Assembly: GCF_024171485.1 (NCBI RefSeq)
Contig: NZ_JALJZX010000004.1
Coordinates: 1-64,000, forward strand
From: Chryseobacterium sp. HSC-36S06
GTDB lineage: Bacteria; Bacteroidota; Bacteroidia; Flavobacteriales; Weeksellaceae
Direction: 5' to 3'
DNA: 64,000 bases
The notes under the pieces were generated by a model that searched no databases, was not told the DNA's origin, and worked only from the letters and a program-made list of their open reading frames with translations. A program made the translations under genes and the position numbers. Positions 34,889 to 44,130 of the stretch are shown here, one piece after another (within the stretch, counting starts at the first letter, position 1; each line of letters opens with the position of its first letter).

Positions 34889-35545
34889 ATGGATGTAAAT
34901 AGCCACTATAATAATTTCATCTTAGATAGGACAATTTCAAAAGTCGGATTTTGGTCAGGACTTATTGCATTTATTGCTATCACTGCATTTGGAGTCGTTC
35001 AGACTTTACAAATTTTAGGTTTCTTCACTTATCCATGGGACGAAATTTTAATTTATGGATTTTCTCTCTGCATAACAGTCCCTTTTATGCTTGAAATTCT
35101 TGCTCTGCATCACATAACGAAGCCCGCCAAAAAATTTTGGTCCCATACAGCAGTTATATTTACTGTAATTTATGTAGTATTCGTTGTGGCTAATTATGTT
35201 GTTCAATTAGCAACCGTAATTCCAATGACCGTTAAAGGCGTTTCTGACGAGATTAATATCCTTAGACAAACACCTCATTCTCTTTTTTGGGATTTTGATG
35301 CTATAGGTTATATAGCAATGGGATTAGCAACTTTATTTGCAATGCCGGTTTTTGAAAAAACAGGATTTCAAAAATGGGTTAGATATACATTCCTTGTTCA
35401 TAGTTTTACCACCCCATTAATTGCATTTGTTTATTTCAGTCCTAACTTTTCTGACAATTTATTACTCATTGCCACGCCTTGGGTTATTACAGCACCATTA
35501 TCAATGCTTATGCTTTGCCTGATGTTCAAAAAATTACAGCGATGA
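34889..35545 (+). CDS. Hypothetical six-helix membrane protein
   Basis: A 218-residue inner-membrane protein with about six helices (near 20-42, 50-75, 85-112, 135-155, 165-182 and 190-212). No family was recognised with confidence. It is the first of three overlapping genes; its TGA overlaps the next ATG (ATGA). The 125-bp leader from the attC right core leaves room for a promoter. All three genes lie between attC-like sites 11 and 12. Confidence 0.72.
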   Translation: MDVNSHYNNFILDRTISKVGFWSGLIAFIAITAFGVVQTLQILGFFTYPWDEILIYGFSLCITVPFMLEILALHHITKPAKKFWSHTAVIFTVIYVVFVVANYVVQLATVIPMTVKGVSDEINILRQTPHSLFWDFDAIGYIAMGLATLFAMPVFEKTGFQKWVRYTFLVHSFTTPLIAFVYFSPNFSDNLLLIATPWVITAPLSMLMLCLMFKKLQR

Positions 35546-35994
35546 AACCAACTGCCACAAGAAACATCCTGATTTCATTGTTATTATTTCTGGGTGTGAG
35601 TGCAATCGGTGGCGGCGGAGCATTGATTATTTCACCTTCTGGCAAACTACTTGGAGGCTTGCCACTTTCGATTTTGGCACAGTCCCCTTTTCCTGATTTT
35701 CTTATTCCGGGTATTATACTATTTACAATCCTAGGATTTTTTCCGTGTTATATTTCCTATGCTTTAATTAAGAAACCAACCAACAACATTGCTGAATACT
35801 TCAACTTGTTTAAAGATATGTATTGGGCTTGGTCATACAGTATTTATATTGGTTTTGCCCTGATTATTTGGATACAGGTTGAAACCATATTCATAAATGG
35901 TACAAGTTGGCTTCAAACATTTTACATCCTTTATTCTATTCCTATAATTTTTGTTGCACTGCTTCCGAAAGTTAGAACCCTTTACAAGAAATGA
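35542..35994 (+). CDS. Hypothetical membrane protein
   Basis: The ATG at 35542, overlapping the previous stop as ATGA, gives 150 residues with about four membrane helices (near 8-28, 55-77, 95-118 and 125-142). The frame is open 21 codons upstream, inside the preceding gene, but the coupled ATG is the better start. Family unknown. The four-base overlap on both sides implies translational coupling of all three gene products, which may form one complex. Confidence 0.72.
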   Translation: MKPTATRNILISLLLFLGVSAIGGGGALIISPSGKLLGGLPLSILAQSPFPDFLIPGIILFTILGFFPCYISYALIKKPTNNIAEYFNLFKDMYWAWSYSIYIGFALIIWIQVETIFINGTSWLQTFYILYSIPIIFVALLPKVRTLYKK

Positions 35995-36815
35995 AAAATC
36001 TTATGATAATTTCACTCACCATAGTTGGGCTACTTCTATTAATCCTAATCATTGGTAAAATAAACCTGGCCATAAAATTTGATAGAGAAGTAAAAGAACT
36101 TTTTGCACAATCGAAAAGTATATCTAACCAAACATTTCATAAAAGCCAGTTGAACGGATTACCGGAACCTGTGCAGCGATATTTTAATCATATTCTAAAA
36201 GAAGGACAACCATACATAAGTTATGCAAGAATTAAACATGACGGACAATTTAAAACAGACCTTGCCAAAGGTTGGATAAACATAACGGGAGAGCAATATG
36301 CAACAACAGAGAAACCGGGCTTTATTTGGAAAGGCACAACATCAATGTTTGTTGCCCGGGATATGTATATTTCAGACAAGGGCAGACTAATTGCCACACT
36401 TTTTTCAGTGTATAATGTAGCAGATGCAAAAGGAGAAAAATATAATGAAGGAGAACATCTTCGTTGGCTTGGAGAAAGCGTTTTGTATCCGACAAATTTT
36501 TTACCCACTGAAAGATTACAATGGACACCTATCGATAAAAATACTGCGAAACTTATATTCAATTACAATGGGCTTTCTTTATCTTTTAAAATTACATTTA
36601 ACGACATTGGTGAAATAACCGAAATGGAGACAAAACGGTATATGGGCGACAAGGGTTTAGAAACCTGGGTTATCAAGGCAACGAATTACAAGGAATTGAA
36701 TAATATATTAATACCGACAGCCTTTGATGTTTTATGGAGATTAGACAAAGGCGATTTCAGTTATGCAAAGTTTAATATTACAGAAGTTGAGTACGATAAA
36801 CCTGAAAAATTCTAA
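35991..36815 (+). CDS. DUF6544-like protein
   Basis: A 274-residue protein with one N-terminal membrane helix (residues 3-24) and a large extracytoplasmic domain. It shows the features of the DUF6544 family: LPEPVQRYFNHILKEGQP at 57-74, GQFKTDLAKGWINITGEQ, KPGFIWKGTTSM and LRWLGESVLYPTNFLP. Function not established. It overlaps the previous gene by four bases and ends the three-gene unit. Confidence 0.75.
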   Translation: MKNLMIISLTIVGLLLLILIIGKINLAIKFDREVKELFAQSKSISNQTFHKSQLNGLPEPVQRYFNHILKEGQPYISYARIKHDGQFKTDLAKGWINITGEQYATTEKPGFIWKGTTSMFVARDMYISDKGRLIATLFSVYNVADAKGEKYNEGEHLRWLGESVLYPTNFLPTERLQWTPIDKNTAKLIFNYNGLSLSFKITFNDIGEITEMETKRYMGDKGLETWVIKATNYKELNNILIPTAFDVLWRLDKGDFSYAKFNITEVEYDKPEKF

Positions 36816-36833
36816 CCATTCGATAAAGCCGGT

Positions 36834-36930
36834 GCACAACTAAAATCGGTTTGTGAAAATGGCAGCTAAAGTGCTTCTATGAAACATTTGTGCTAAAGAT
36901 CTGCGACATCGCCAGGCAAAAACGTTAGCG
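36834..36930 (+). repeat. attC-like site 12, degenerate
   Basis: Left core GCACAAC (36834-36840), right core GTTAGCG (36924-36930). The inside shares AGCTAAAGTGCTTCTATGAA with the loop of sites 6 and 10, but the arms are poorly paired and the site is short (97 bp). The left end does not match the start of the cassette at 34757, so units have been lost or shuffled between. Confidence 0.6.
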
Positions 36931-36966
36931 ATCTTAGCGGAAACCGAACGGTAAATTTGAACAATC

Positions 36967-37446
36967 ATGCACAAACAACTTACCTACACCGACGCAATAC
37001 TAGGAGATTCCGCTCTGTTATCTAGAACGTCGTTTGCCTCAAAACGTAGCTGGGGATATCCAGAAGAATGGATGTCGTTATGGAAAACAGATTTAGAAGT
37101 TACCGAAGATTATATTTCAAAAAATAAGGTGGTTAAGGTTTTTGACGCGGAAGTTTTTATCGGTTTTTTTGCCATTATTCACGAGGAAGAAAATACGGCG
37201 ACGATCGATCATTTTTGGCTTGTACCTCAAAAACTTAAACAAAACTATGGACGTGAAATTTTCAAGTATATAATGGAATACGCTTCCTCACGTGACTATG
37301 AAAGATTATCACTTGTAGCTGAACCTAACGCGAAAGGTTTCTATGAAAAAATGAACGGAACAATCATCGGACAATTTGAAAGCAAAATTATAGACCGGTT
37401 TTTAGACATTTATGAATTTCCCATCATACGAAGCGACGATCACTAA
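36967..37446 (+). CDS. GNAT-family N-acetyltransferase
   Basis: A 159-residue acetyltransferase of the GNAT fold: beta-strand VVKVFDAEVFIGFFAIIHEE, then TIDHFWLVPQKLKQNYGREIFKYIMEYA, where the acetyl-CoA loop is less canonical (KLKQNYGREIF in place of Q/RxxGxG/A). LVAEPNAKGFYEKMNG follows. Substrate unknown. It is a cassette gene: it starts 43 bp after the right core of site 12, and its stop codon lies inside the next left core (CACTAAC). Confidence 0.75.
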   Translation: MHKQLTYTDAILGDSALLSRTSFASKRSWGYPEEWMSLWKTDLEVTEDYISKNKVVKVFDAEVFIGFFAIIHEEENTATIDHFWLVPQKLKQNYGREIFKYIMEYASSRDYERLSLVAEPNAKGFYEKMNGTIIGQFESKIIDRFLDIYEFPIIRSDDH

Positions 37447-37570
37447 CAGCACACTTATAACAGCAGATTTTGTCTTGCCGGAAGTATTTCGTTCACGAAT
37501 AATATTTTACATTGCCAACTGTACGCAGTTCGCTTTCATCCGCTGCTGAACAAGCCTGCAAACGCTGGCG
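37441..37570 (+). repeat. attC-like site 13, degenerate
   Basis: Left core CACTAAC (37441-37447) and a worn right core GCTGGCG (37564-37570, T changed to C). The left end GATCACTAAC is complementary to the cassette start GTTAGCGATC at 36924 with one mismatch. Inner arms are weak. Confidence 0.5.
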
Positions 37571-37602
37571 GCAACTCTTCGAACACCGCAAAGCAGACAA
37601 AT

Positions 37603-38604
37603 TTACTTCACTTTCACAATGACTTTTCCTTTGGCACGGCCACTTGAAACGTAAGACATTGCTTCGTTCATTTGCTCAAACGGCAAAACTTTATCCACAA
37701 CAGGACGAATAACATCGGTTTCAATCAACTTTCCAATTTCTGACAACTGTTTCCCGTTAGCCTGCATAAACAAAAACGAATAATCTACATTCAATTGTTT
37801 GGCTTGTTTGCGGACTTTTCTGCTTAAAAAAGAAATCACTGTTCTCATCAACCATGACAAGCCAATTTCTTTTGCAAAAGGAACATCAGGTGGACCTGAA
37901 ATGGAAATGACTTTTCCGCCGGGCTTCAAAATTCGCAGCGATTTTTCCAATGTTTTTTCGTCTTGACTGTTTAACACCAAATCGTAATCTTTCAAAATGG
38001 TTTCAAAATCCTGTGTTTTGTAATCAATCACAACATCAGCACCAAGACTTTTAACCAACTCAAAATTAGCGGCGCTTGTGGTGGTGGCGACAGTTGCACC
38101 TAAATGTTTTGCCAACTGAATAGCAATTGTTCCGACACCGCCAGAACCTGCTTGAATAAACACTTTCTGACCTTTTTTGAGTTTTGCTTTTTCAATAAAC
38201 GCCTGCCAAACCGTTAAACTAACCAACGGAATTGAAGCCGCTTGCTCCATTGAAATATTTTTAGGTTTTAATGCAACATCGTTTTCATTGACAGCAATAA
38301 ATTCCGCAAATGTGCCGATACGAAAATCGGCAGGACGGGCAAAAACTTCATCACCAACTTTGAAGCGGCTGACTTTTGCGCCGACGCCAACAACTACTCC
38401 TGCAACATCGTGCCCCAAGATCAAAGGGAATTTATAGGGAAGCAGCATTTTAAACTCACCGCTTTTCAATTTTAAATCCAATTGATTTATGCTTGCCGAA
38501 TGGACTTCAATTAAAACTTCGTTTTCTTTTGCAACCGGCTGCGGAACATCTGTTAGTTGAAGCTTGTCTTCTTTGCTGTAACGGCTTATTGTGTATGCCT
38601 TCAT
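37603..38604 (-). CDS. Medium-chain NADPH:quinone reductase-like protein
   Basis: A 333-residue zinc-independent MDR-family oxidoreductase. It has the GroES-like domain (LGHDVAGVVVGVG), no catalytic zinc cysteines, and a Rossmann domain with QAGSGGVGTIAIQLAKHLGA. It most resembles NADP-dependent quinone or enone reductases. It lies 11 bp downstream of the SDR gene on the same strand and forms a two-gene operon with it, divergent from an HxlR regulator. The trio looks like an electrophile-inducible reductase module. Confidence 0.88.
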   Translation of the reverse strand: MKAYTISRYSKEDKLQLTDVPQPVAKENEVLIEVHSASINQLDLKLKSGEFKMLLPYKFPLILGHDVAGVVVGVGAKVSRFKVGDEVFARPADFRIGTFAEFIAVNENDVALKPKNISMEQAASIPLVSLTVWQAFIEKAKLKKGQKVFIQAGSGGVGTIAIQLAKHLGATVATTTSAANFELVKSLGADVVIDYKTQDFETILKDYDLVLNSQDEKTLEKSLRILKPGGKVISISGPPDVPFAKEIGLSWLMRTVISFLSRKVRKQAKQLNVDYSFLFMQANGKQLSEIGKLIETDVIRPVVDKVLPFEQMNEAMSYVSSGRAKGKVIVKVK

Positions 38605-38615
38605 TTCTTTTTTAT

Positions 38616-39380
38616 TTATTGTAAAAATTTGTCTGCTTTCCTTGGATTAACCAATCGGAAAGCTAATTTTGGAAAAAGACGATTGAGTATATAAACTACC
38701 TTTGTATCGCCTGCACGAATGGTGTATTGGTCTTTTATTAACCCTATAATTAATGCTTGCACCAATTTCTCGGGGCTTATTTTTTTGCCTGTTCGATGTG
38801 CTATCAGTTCCGTATCTACCGCAGGTGGTAATAACTCAAACACTTTTACATCGCTGTTTGCAATTCGCAAATGTTCACGCAGCGATTTTGTGTAAAATGC
38901 CAAAGCAGTTTTAGATGCTGAATAGGTCGCTTCAATTAACGAAGGTACATAACTCAAAACGGAAGTTGTGTGTATAATTGCACCTTCTCTTCTTGATTTC
39001 AGCATTTCCAAAAAAAGATTATTTAGACGAATGACCGCCAGGTAATTAATTTTCATCTCGTGAGCTGCACTTTCAAAATGTTTGTCATTCGGCACGCCCA
39101 AATTGGTTGAGACCATCCCAACACCTGCTTTGTTGTAGAGAATATCAATCCCGCCAAGTTGTTCAACTTTTCTGTACAGAGAAATTGCATCTTCGTCGTT
39201 GGCAACATCGCTTTTTATCGCAATCAAATTTGGATATCGTTTTTTAGCTGCATCTAGTCTGTCTTGACTTCTGCCCGTGATGATAACCTTTGTGCCGATT
39301 TCCAGGAATTGTTTAGCGGCTTCCAATCCGATACCTGCACTACCCCCGGTGATTAAAATCGCTTTATTTTTTAAGTCCAT
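38616..39380 (-). CDS. Short-chain dehydrogenase/reductase
   Basis: A 254-residue classical SDR. The cofactor motif TGGSAGIG is at residues 11-18, NKAG at 83-86 stands for the usual NNAG, and the catalytic residues are Ser140, Tyr153 and Lys157 (YSASK). The C-terminal part suggests the DltE-like group. It is the first gene of the operon read away from the HxlR regulator, with 100 bp between them. Substrate unknown; NAD(P)H use is expected from the fold. Confidence 0.87.
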   Translation of the reverse strand: MDLKNKAILITGGSAGIGLEAAKQFLEIGTKVIITGRSQDRLDAAKKRYPNLIAIKSDVANDEDAISLYRKVEQLGGIDILYNKAGVGMVSTNLGVPNDKHFESAAHEMKINYLAVIRLNNLFLEMLKSRREGAIIHTTSVLSYVPSLIEATYSASKTALAFYTKSLREHLRIANSDVKVFELLPPAVDTELIAHRTGKKISPEKLVQALIIGLIKDQYTIRAGDTKVVYILNRLFPKLAFRLVNPRKADKFLQ

Positions 39381-39480
39381 TTTTGTCTTTGTTTTAGAAA
39401 GTCCGTAAATTTGCTTTCAAAATGCAAGTGCAAAATTAATAAACCACTTTTGATTTGCAAGTTGTTTTTGAAAATATTTT

Positions 39481-39894
39481 ATGAAAGACACTAAGAAAAG
39501 ATCCGACTGTCCCGTTAGTTGTTCCCTTGACATTTGGGGCGACAAGTGGTCGTTGCTAATTGTTCGGGATTTAATGATCGCCAAACAATGCACTTATGGC
39601 TACTTTCTGAAATCGGACGAAAAAATAGCGACTAACATTTTGGCTTCACGACTTCAAACACTTGAAGAAAACAAAATCATTATCAAATCAGACCATCCAG
39701 ACAGTAAAGCAAAAGTTTTATACAAACTGACACAAAAAGGAATTGATTTACTGCCTTTGATGATTGAAATAAACCTGTGGGCTGAAAAGTATTTTACCAT
39801 ACCTGCCGCCAGAAAAGCAATGTTGAAAGAAGTAAAAAAAGACAAAGAAAAATTTATCAAAACAGCGACAAAAGACTTGAAAAACACGGTTTGA
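39481..39894 (+). CDS. HxlR-family transcriptional regulator
   Basis: A 137-residue winged-helix regulator with the HxlR pattern: Cys10 and Cys14 in the N-terminus (SDCPVSCSLDIWGDKWSLLIVRDL), then ATNILASRLQTLEENKII and a C-terminal dimer helix with a lysine-rich tail longer than usual. The cysteine pair suggests redox or electrophile sensing. It is divergent from the SDR/MDR operon and likely represses it. Confidence 0.88.
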   Translation: MKDTKKRSDCPVSCSLDIWGDKWSLLIVRDLMIAKQCTYGYFLKSDEKIATNILASRLQTLEENKIIIKSDHPDSKAKVLYKLTQKGIDLLPLMIEINLWAEKYFTIPAARKAMLKEVKKDKEKFIKTATKDLKNTV

Positions 39895-39900
39895 AAAAAA

Positions 39901-39912
39901 ACAGCCCCCAAC
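39901..39912 (+). repeat. Possible cassette end at the array/core boundary
   Basis: ACAGCCCCCAAC follows the regulator's stop by six bases and fits the cassette-end rule AC-N7-AAC exactly. No right half follows. Beyond it the genes are core metabolism, so this may be the last trace of the cassette region. Confidence 0.3.
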
Positions 39913-40095
39913 AAGGATAACCTTTGCACAACCTCAAATTTCATCGTCAAGTTCTGAAAACTCAATACAACTGGATAATAAAATCAATTCTTTCTTTCAA
40001 AAACTGGCACTACTCCATTTTTAATACTTTTTAACCTTTTCGTATTCCACGAAATATTGGCGAAAACCCTAACTTTGTAAGAAAGTAAAAAGTAA

Positions 40096-41454
40096 ATGGA
40101 TAGTAAAAAACAGTTTTTTCTCGAGTGTTACCAGTTAGGAATTATCAAATTCGGTCGTTTTACCCTTAAAAGCGGTATCGAAAGTCCGTTTTATGTTGAT
40201 TTGCGGCCTCTTGCCTCTGATCCTAAAATTTTAAAACGTCTCGCGAATTACCTGTTAGATATGCTTCCGCTCGATAATTTCGATCTCATCTGCGGGGTTC
40301 CCTATGCTGCACTTCCTATGGCTACGGCAATGTCGCTGGAAAGTTATTTGCCGCTGATCATCAAAAGAAAAGAAGCCAAAGACTATGGCACCAAAAAAAT
40401 GATCGAAGGTATTTATACCAAAGGACAGAACTGCCTTTTGGTAGAAGATGTCATCACCAGCGGAAAATCGCTTCTGGAAACCATTCCGGAGATTGAAAAC
40501 GAAGGAATTACCGTTTCTGATATCGTAGTCGTTCTGGACAGACAGCAGGGTGGCAAGGAAATGCTCGAAAGCAAAGGTTACCGTGTTCATACCCTGTTCA
40601 CCATTTCTGAAGTTTGCAAAATGCTTAAGGAAGAAGGTCATTTATGCGATGACGAGGTCTTGAGAATCGATGATTTCCTGAAAGGAAATATAGTGAAATT
40701 CGAAGAGAAAAAGCGTCCTTCGTATGAACATAAACTGGAACATGCTGACCATTCTGTAGCAAAAAAACTGCTGGAGATTTCTCTTGAAAAAAAATCAAAT
40801 CTCATTGTTTCTGCTGATGTTATTTCTACGCAGGTACTTCTGGATCTTGCCGAAAAAGTGGGTCCGCACATTGTCGCACTTAAAACTCATATCGATATCA
40901 TCACCGATTTTGATCCAGATACCACCATTCTTCCACTAAAAGATCTTGCGGCAAAATATAATTTCCTGCTGATGGAAGACCGAAAGTTTGCCGACATCGG
41001 TAATACTCAGGAGCTGCAGTTTTCTTACGGAATTTACAAGATTTCGAACTGGGCAGATTTTGTTACTTCGCACGTGATCGGCGGATACGATTCGCTCGAC
41101 TGTTTTCTTAATGTAGGCGTAGTCGCAATTCTCGGCATGTCTTCAAAAGGAACATTAACCGACAAAAACTATCAGGATGAAGCCCTGAAAATTGCCCAGA
41201 GTCACCCGAATGTGATTGGTGGTGTTTCCCAGAAACAAATTCCGGAAGAACTGCTGCTCTTCACACCGGGCGTAAATATGGGTGAATCCGGAGATGGAAA
41301 AGGTCAGCAATATCACACTCCTGAACATGTTTTTAAGAATCTCCAGACCGATTTCATGATTGTGGGACGCGGAATTTATAAAGCTGAAGATGCTGAAAAA
41401 GCGGCGCTTAATTATAAGATTATGGGCTGGAATGCGTATCTCGAAAGCCTCTAA
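40096..41454 (+). CDS. pyrEF: Bifunctional UMP synthase (orotate PRTase-OMP decarboxylase)
   Basis: A 452-residue fusion that carries out the last two steps of UMP synthesis. Residues 1-195 are orotate phosphoribosyltransferase with the PRPP loop VEDVITSGKS (116-125). Residues 210-450 are OMP decarboxylase with Lys263 in ALKTHID and the catalytic Asp295-x-Lys297-x-x-Asp300 in DRKFAD, in the variant typical of eukaryotic UMP synthases. A TAACTTTG -7 box lies 19 bp upstream of the ATG. It marks the start of the core region. Confidence 0.93.
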   Translation: MDSKKQFFLECYQLGIIKFGRFTLKSGIESPFYVDLRPLASDPKILKRLANYLLDMLPLDNFDLICGVPYAALPMATAMSLESYLPLIIKRKEAKDYGTKKMIEGIYTKGQNCLLVEDVITSGKSLLETIPEIENEGITVSDIVVVLDRQQGGKEMLESKGYRVHTLFTISEVCKMLKEEGHLCDDEVLRIDDFLKGNIVKFEEKKRPSYEHKLEHADHSVAKKLLEISLEKKSNLIVSADVISTQVLLDLAEKVGPHIVALKTHIDIITDFDPDTTILPLKDLAAKYNFLLMEDRKFADIGNTQELQFSYGIYKISNWADFVTSHVIGGYDSLDCFLNVGVVAILGMSSKGTLTDKNYQDEALKIAQSHPNVIGGVSQKQIPEELLLFTPGVNMGESGDGKGQQYHTPEHVFKNLQTDFMIVGRGIYKAEDAEKAALNYKIMGWNAYLESL

Positions 41455-41690
41455 AGTAAGAGATAGGAGCTATGAGATAAGAAATAAGAGATTTAACTTT
41501 GGAGTTGATGGTATTGTTTAGAGGGATAAAATATTTAATAATTAACAATCATTATCAACCTTCTATGCTGATCGCTACAGTTAATACTTTAAAAAATAAA
41601 TAATCTTGAACCCCATACCAGAAATGAGCTAAGAATTGGTTATCAAATAGTGCTCTTATCTTCGAGTTCTTAACTCTTAACTAAAAAAAA

Positions 41691-42611
41691 TTGTCCAATT
41701 TAATTCTTCTTTTTCTGTGTCTATTTCTTGGATTTTTTCTGAGGAAGACCAAACTTTTCCCTGAAAGTGGGCATCTTGCGCTGAATTCATTTGTGATCAA
41801 TATTTCGCTTTCGGCGCTTTCGCTCTATTATATCCCCAAAATCATTTTAAGTTTTGAGGTAATTTTTCCGGTTGCTATCGCCTGGCTTAATATCTTTCTT
41901 GCTATTGCATTCTTTGGATTGCTGGCGAAATATTTCAAGTGGTCGGCTGCTATTACCGGTGCACTGATTATGTGTGCGGGTTTCGGGAATACGTCTTTTG
42001 TCGGAATTCCTGTTATCCAGTCGCTTTTTGGGGAAAACGGCCTCAAAACCGTCATGCTCGCCGACCAGCCGGGTTCTTTTGTAGCCCTTTCAACCGTGGG
42101 AATTGCAGTCGTAAATTTTTATTCAGGCGGCAAAAGTTCAATCTCTGAAATCATTAATAAAATCATCAGATTCCCGCCGTTTATTGCATTTTCTTTAGCA
42201 GTAATTCTCAATATTTTCAGCATCAACATGCCGGAAGCATTAGATGAAGTTTTTGCAAAACTGGGCGCAACAACCGTTCCTTTAGCCTTAGTTTCCGTAG
42301 GAAGCCAGTTAAGTTGGCAGCATCCTGGCATCCATTCAAAACCTTTATTCTGGGGGCTCATATTTAAACTGATGCTTTTTCCGGCGTTTATTTTCGTTCT
42401 TTATTTCATCATTCTGAATCAGCGGGGTGAAACCATCGAAATTGCTTTCATGGAAGCAGCCATGGGACCAATGATTACCGCCGCCATTATTGCATCAACC
42501 CATAAACTGGAGCCTAAATTATGCAACCTCATGATGGGCGTAGGCATACCGCTATCCTTCGTTACGCTGGCATTCTGGTGCGTGGTTATGCAGCTTTATC
42601 TGAGACTCTAA
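41691..42611 (+). CDS. AEC-family transporter
   Basis: A 306-residue membrane permease of the auxin efflux carrier family, with about ten helices in two halves and the conserved MCAGFGNTSFVGIPVIQSLFG and PLALVSVGSQL segments. Members export or exchange small organic acids such as malate; the substrate cannot be told. The start is TTG at 41691, giving MSNLILLFLCLFLGFFLRK, since no ATG lies near. The 236-bp gap to pyrEF holds only AT-rich, repeat-like sequence. Confidence 0.86.
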   Translation: MSNLILLFLCLFLGFFLRKTKLFPESGHLALNSFVINISLSALSLYYIPKIILSFEVIFPVAIAWLNIFLAIAFFGLLAKYFKWSAAITGALIMCAGFGNTSFVGIPVIQSLFGENGLKTVMLADQPGSFVALSTVGIAVVNFYSGGKSSISEIINKIIRFPPFIAFSLAVILNIFSINMPEALDEVFAKLGATTVPLALVSVGSQLSWQHPGIHSKPLFWGLIFKLMLFPAFIFVLYFIILNQRGETIEIAFMEAAMGPMITAAIIASTHKLEPKLCNLMMGVGIPLSFVTLAFWCVVMQLYLRL

Positions 42612-42701
42612 GTACTACTGTTCATTTCTTACCTCAGATCAATTCCGCAATGTATTATAGCAGCTATATTTGTATTCTAAATTCAAAAAAAAGTAAAAAA
42701 A

Positions 42702-43406
42702 ATGAAAGTAGATATCTGGAGCGACATCCGCTGTCCGTTTTGTTATGTCGGAAAAAAGAAGTTTGAAAAAGCTTTAGAACAGTTCCCTGATTCAGAAAAA
42801 ATTGAAATCACCTGGCACAGTTTCCAGTTGGATCCAAATCTGGTTACCCAGCCGGAAACCAATCCGTACGATTATTTTTCTAAAGCAAAGGGAATTCCTG
42901 TGGCGCGGGCAAAAGCCATGCACGAACATGCCAAAAATGCCGGAAAAGAAGCCGGAATTGACTTCAACTTCGATGAATCCAAAGTTGCCAATTCTTTTAA
43001 AGGTCATCTTCTGATCCAGCTCGCAAAAAAGAAGAACTTAGCCAACGAAATGGAAGAGGCGTTATTTGAAGCGCAGTTTATTTCAGGTAAAAATATAGAT
43101 GATGAAGCTACTCTTGTAGAAATCGGAAAATCTGTGGGACTGGCTGCAGAAGATATTTCAAATGCCTATAATTCAGATGAATTGGCAAATGCAGTAGCTC
43201 AGGATGGTTTGATGGCAAGACAGTTGGGTATTAACGCGGTTCCGTTTTTTGTGTTCAATGATAAATACGGGGTGTCGGGCGCTCAGCAGCCGGAACATTT
43301 TCTGGAAGTACTTAATGCTTCGTGGAAAGAATTTGCTGCCGGCGACAAAGGGCTGCAGATCATCAGTCAGGGTGAAAGCTGCGATACGGAAGGAAACTGC
43401 GATTAG
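42702..43406 (+). CDS. DsbA-family (FrnE-like) oxidoreductase
   Basis: A 234-residue thioredoxin-fold protein with the active-site motif CPFC at residues 11-14 after a single strand, no signal peptide, and the helical insert and cis-proline region (GINAVPFFVF) of the FrnE/2-hydroxychromene isomerase group. It probably catalyses disulphide exchange in the cytoplasm. A second cysteine pair close to the C-terminus (SCDTEGNC) is typical of the FrnE group and may relay electrons. Confidence 0.88.
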   Translation: MKVDIWSDIRCPFCYVGKKKFEKALEQFPDSEKIEITWHSFQLDPNLVTQPETNPYDYFSKAKGIPVARAKAMHEHAKNAGKEAGIDFNFDESKVANSFKGHLLIQLAKKKNLANEMEEALFEAQFISGKNIDDEATLVEIGKSVGLAAEDISNAYNSDELANAVAQDGLMARQLGINAVPFFVFNDKYGVSGAQQPEHFLEVLNASWKEFAAGDKGLQIISQGESCDTEGNCD

Positions 43407-43488
43407 TGATTTCTTATCCTAGATCAATGTCCGCGTTTCCGTGCTTCCATATCTTTGCACTATAATTATTAACAGAAAAAAAAGTATT

Positions 43489-44061
43489 ATGAAAAAATTA
43501 TTATCAATCCTTACCGTAATGATGTTTACGGTTTCCACTTTTGCTCAGTTGAATCTGAAAAGTGACCCGGCTCATTCAAGAATCCAGTTCACCGTAATGC
43601 ACCTTGGCATCAATGACATTACAGGGAACTTCGACAAAGCAGATTTAACCATCAATGCTGACGAGAAAAATTTCGTGAATTCAAAAATCACGTTCTCTGC
43701 GGATGTAAATTCCATCAACACGCACATTGAAGCGAGAGACAATCACCTGAAAAGTGCAGATTTTTTTGATGCCGCTAAATATCCAACCCTGGATTTTACC
43801 AGTACTTCCTTGACTAAAGGCAAAAAGAATTACTACACACTGAAAGGTAATCTTACCATGCACGGCGTTACAAAACCGGTGACTTTAACTTTGGTTTACA
43901 GAGGTTCTACTGTAAATGCAATGAACAAAAAGACCACTCACGGTTACCAGGTAATGGGAACACTGAAGAGATCAGATTTCAACGTAGGTCCTAATTTCCC
44001 TGCACCGATGATTAATGACCTTGTAAGAATTAAAGGCGATTTCGAACTTACTGCAGAATAA
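43489..44061 (+). CDS. YceI-family periplasmic protein
   Basis: The ATG at 43489 gives a 190-residue protein with a cleavable signal peptide (1-19, ending TFAQ) and a YceI lipocalin-like barrel that binds long isoprenoid lipids in known members: DPAHSRIQFTVMHLGINDITGNF, IEARDNHLKSADFFDAAKYP and LTMHGVTKPV. TATCTTTG at 43450-43457 is a good -7 box 31 bp upstream, though no clear -33 TTG is seen. A hairpin terminator follows 28 bp past the stop. Confidence 0.9.
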   Translation: MKKLLSILTVMMFTVSTFAQLNLKSDPAHSRIQFTVMHLGINDITGNFDKADLTINADEKNFVNSKITFSADVNSINTHIEARDNHLKSADFFDAAKYPTLDFTSTSLTKGKKNYYTLKGNLTMHGVTKPVTLTLVYRGSTVNAMNKKTTHGYQVMGTLKRSDFNVGPNFPAPMINDLVRIKGDFELTAE

Positions 44062-44089
44062 TAATATTAGTTTGTGTTTTTTTAGTAGT

Positions 44090-44125
44090 AGAAGCGGAAG
44101 TTTGGGCAACCAGATTTCCGTTTCT
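44090..44125. terminator. Terminator between convergent genes
   Basis: AGAAGCGGAA and TTCCGTTTCT pair (one G-U) around a 16-base loop, followed by T6. It serves YceI and possibly the convergent DUF4846 gene. Confidence 0.65.
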
Positions 44126-44130
44126 TTTTT

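Noticed and set aside
37564..37570. A clean attC right core at 37564
   Set aside because: The T to C change at the cut position and weak arms leave it only as a degenerate site.
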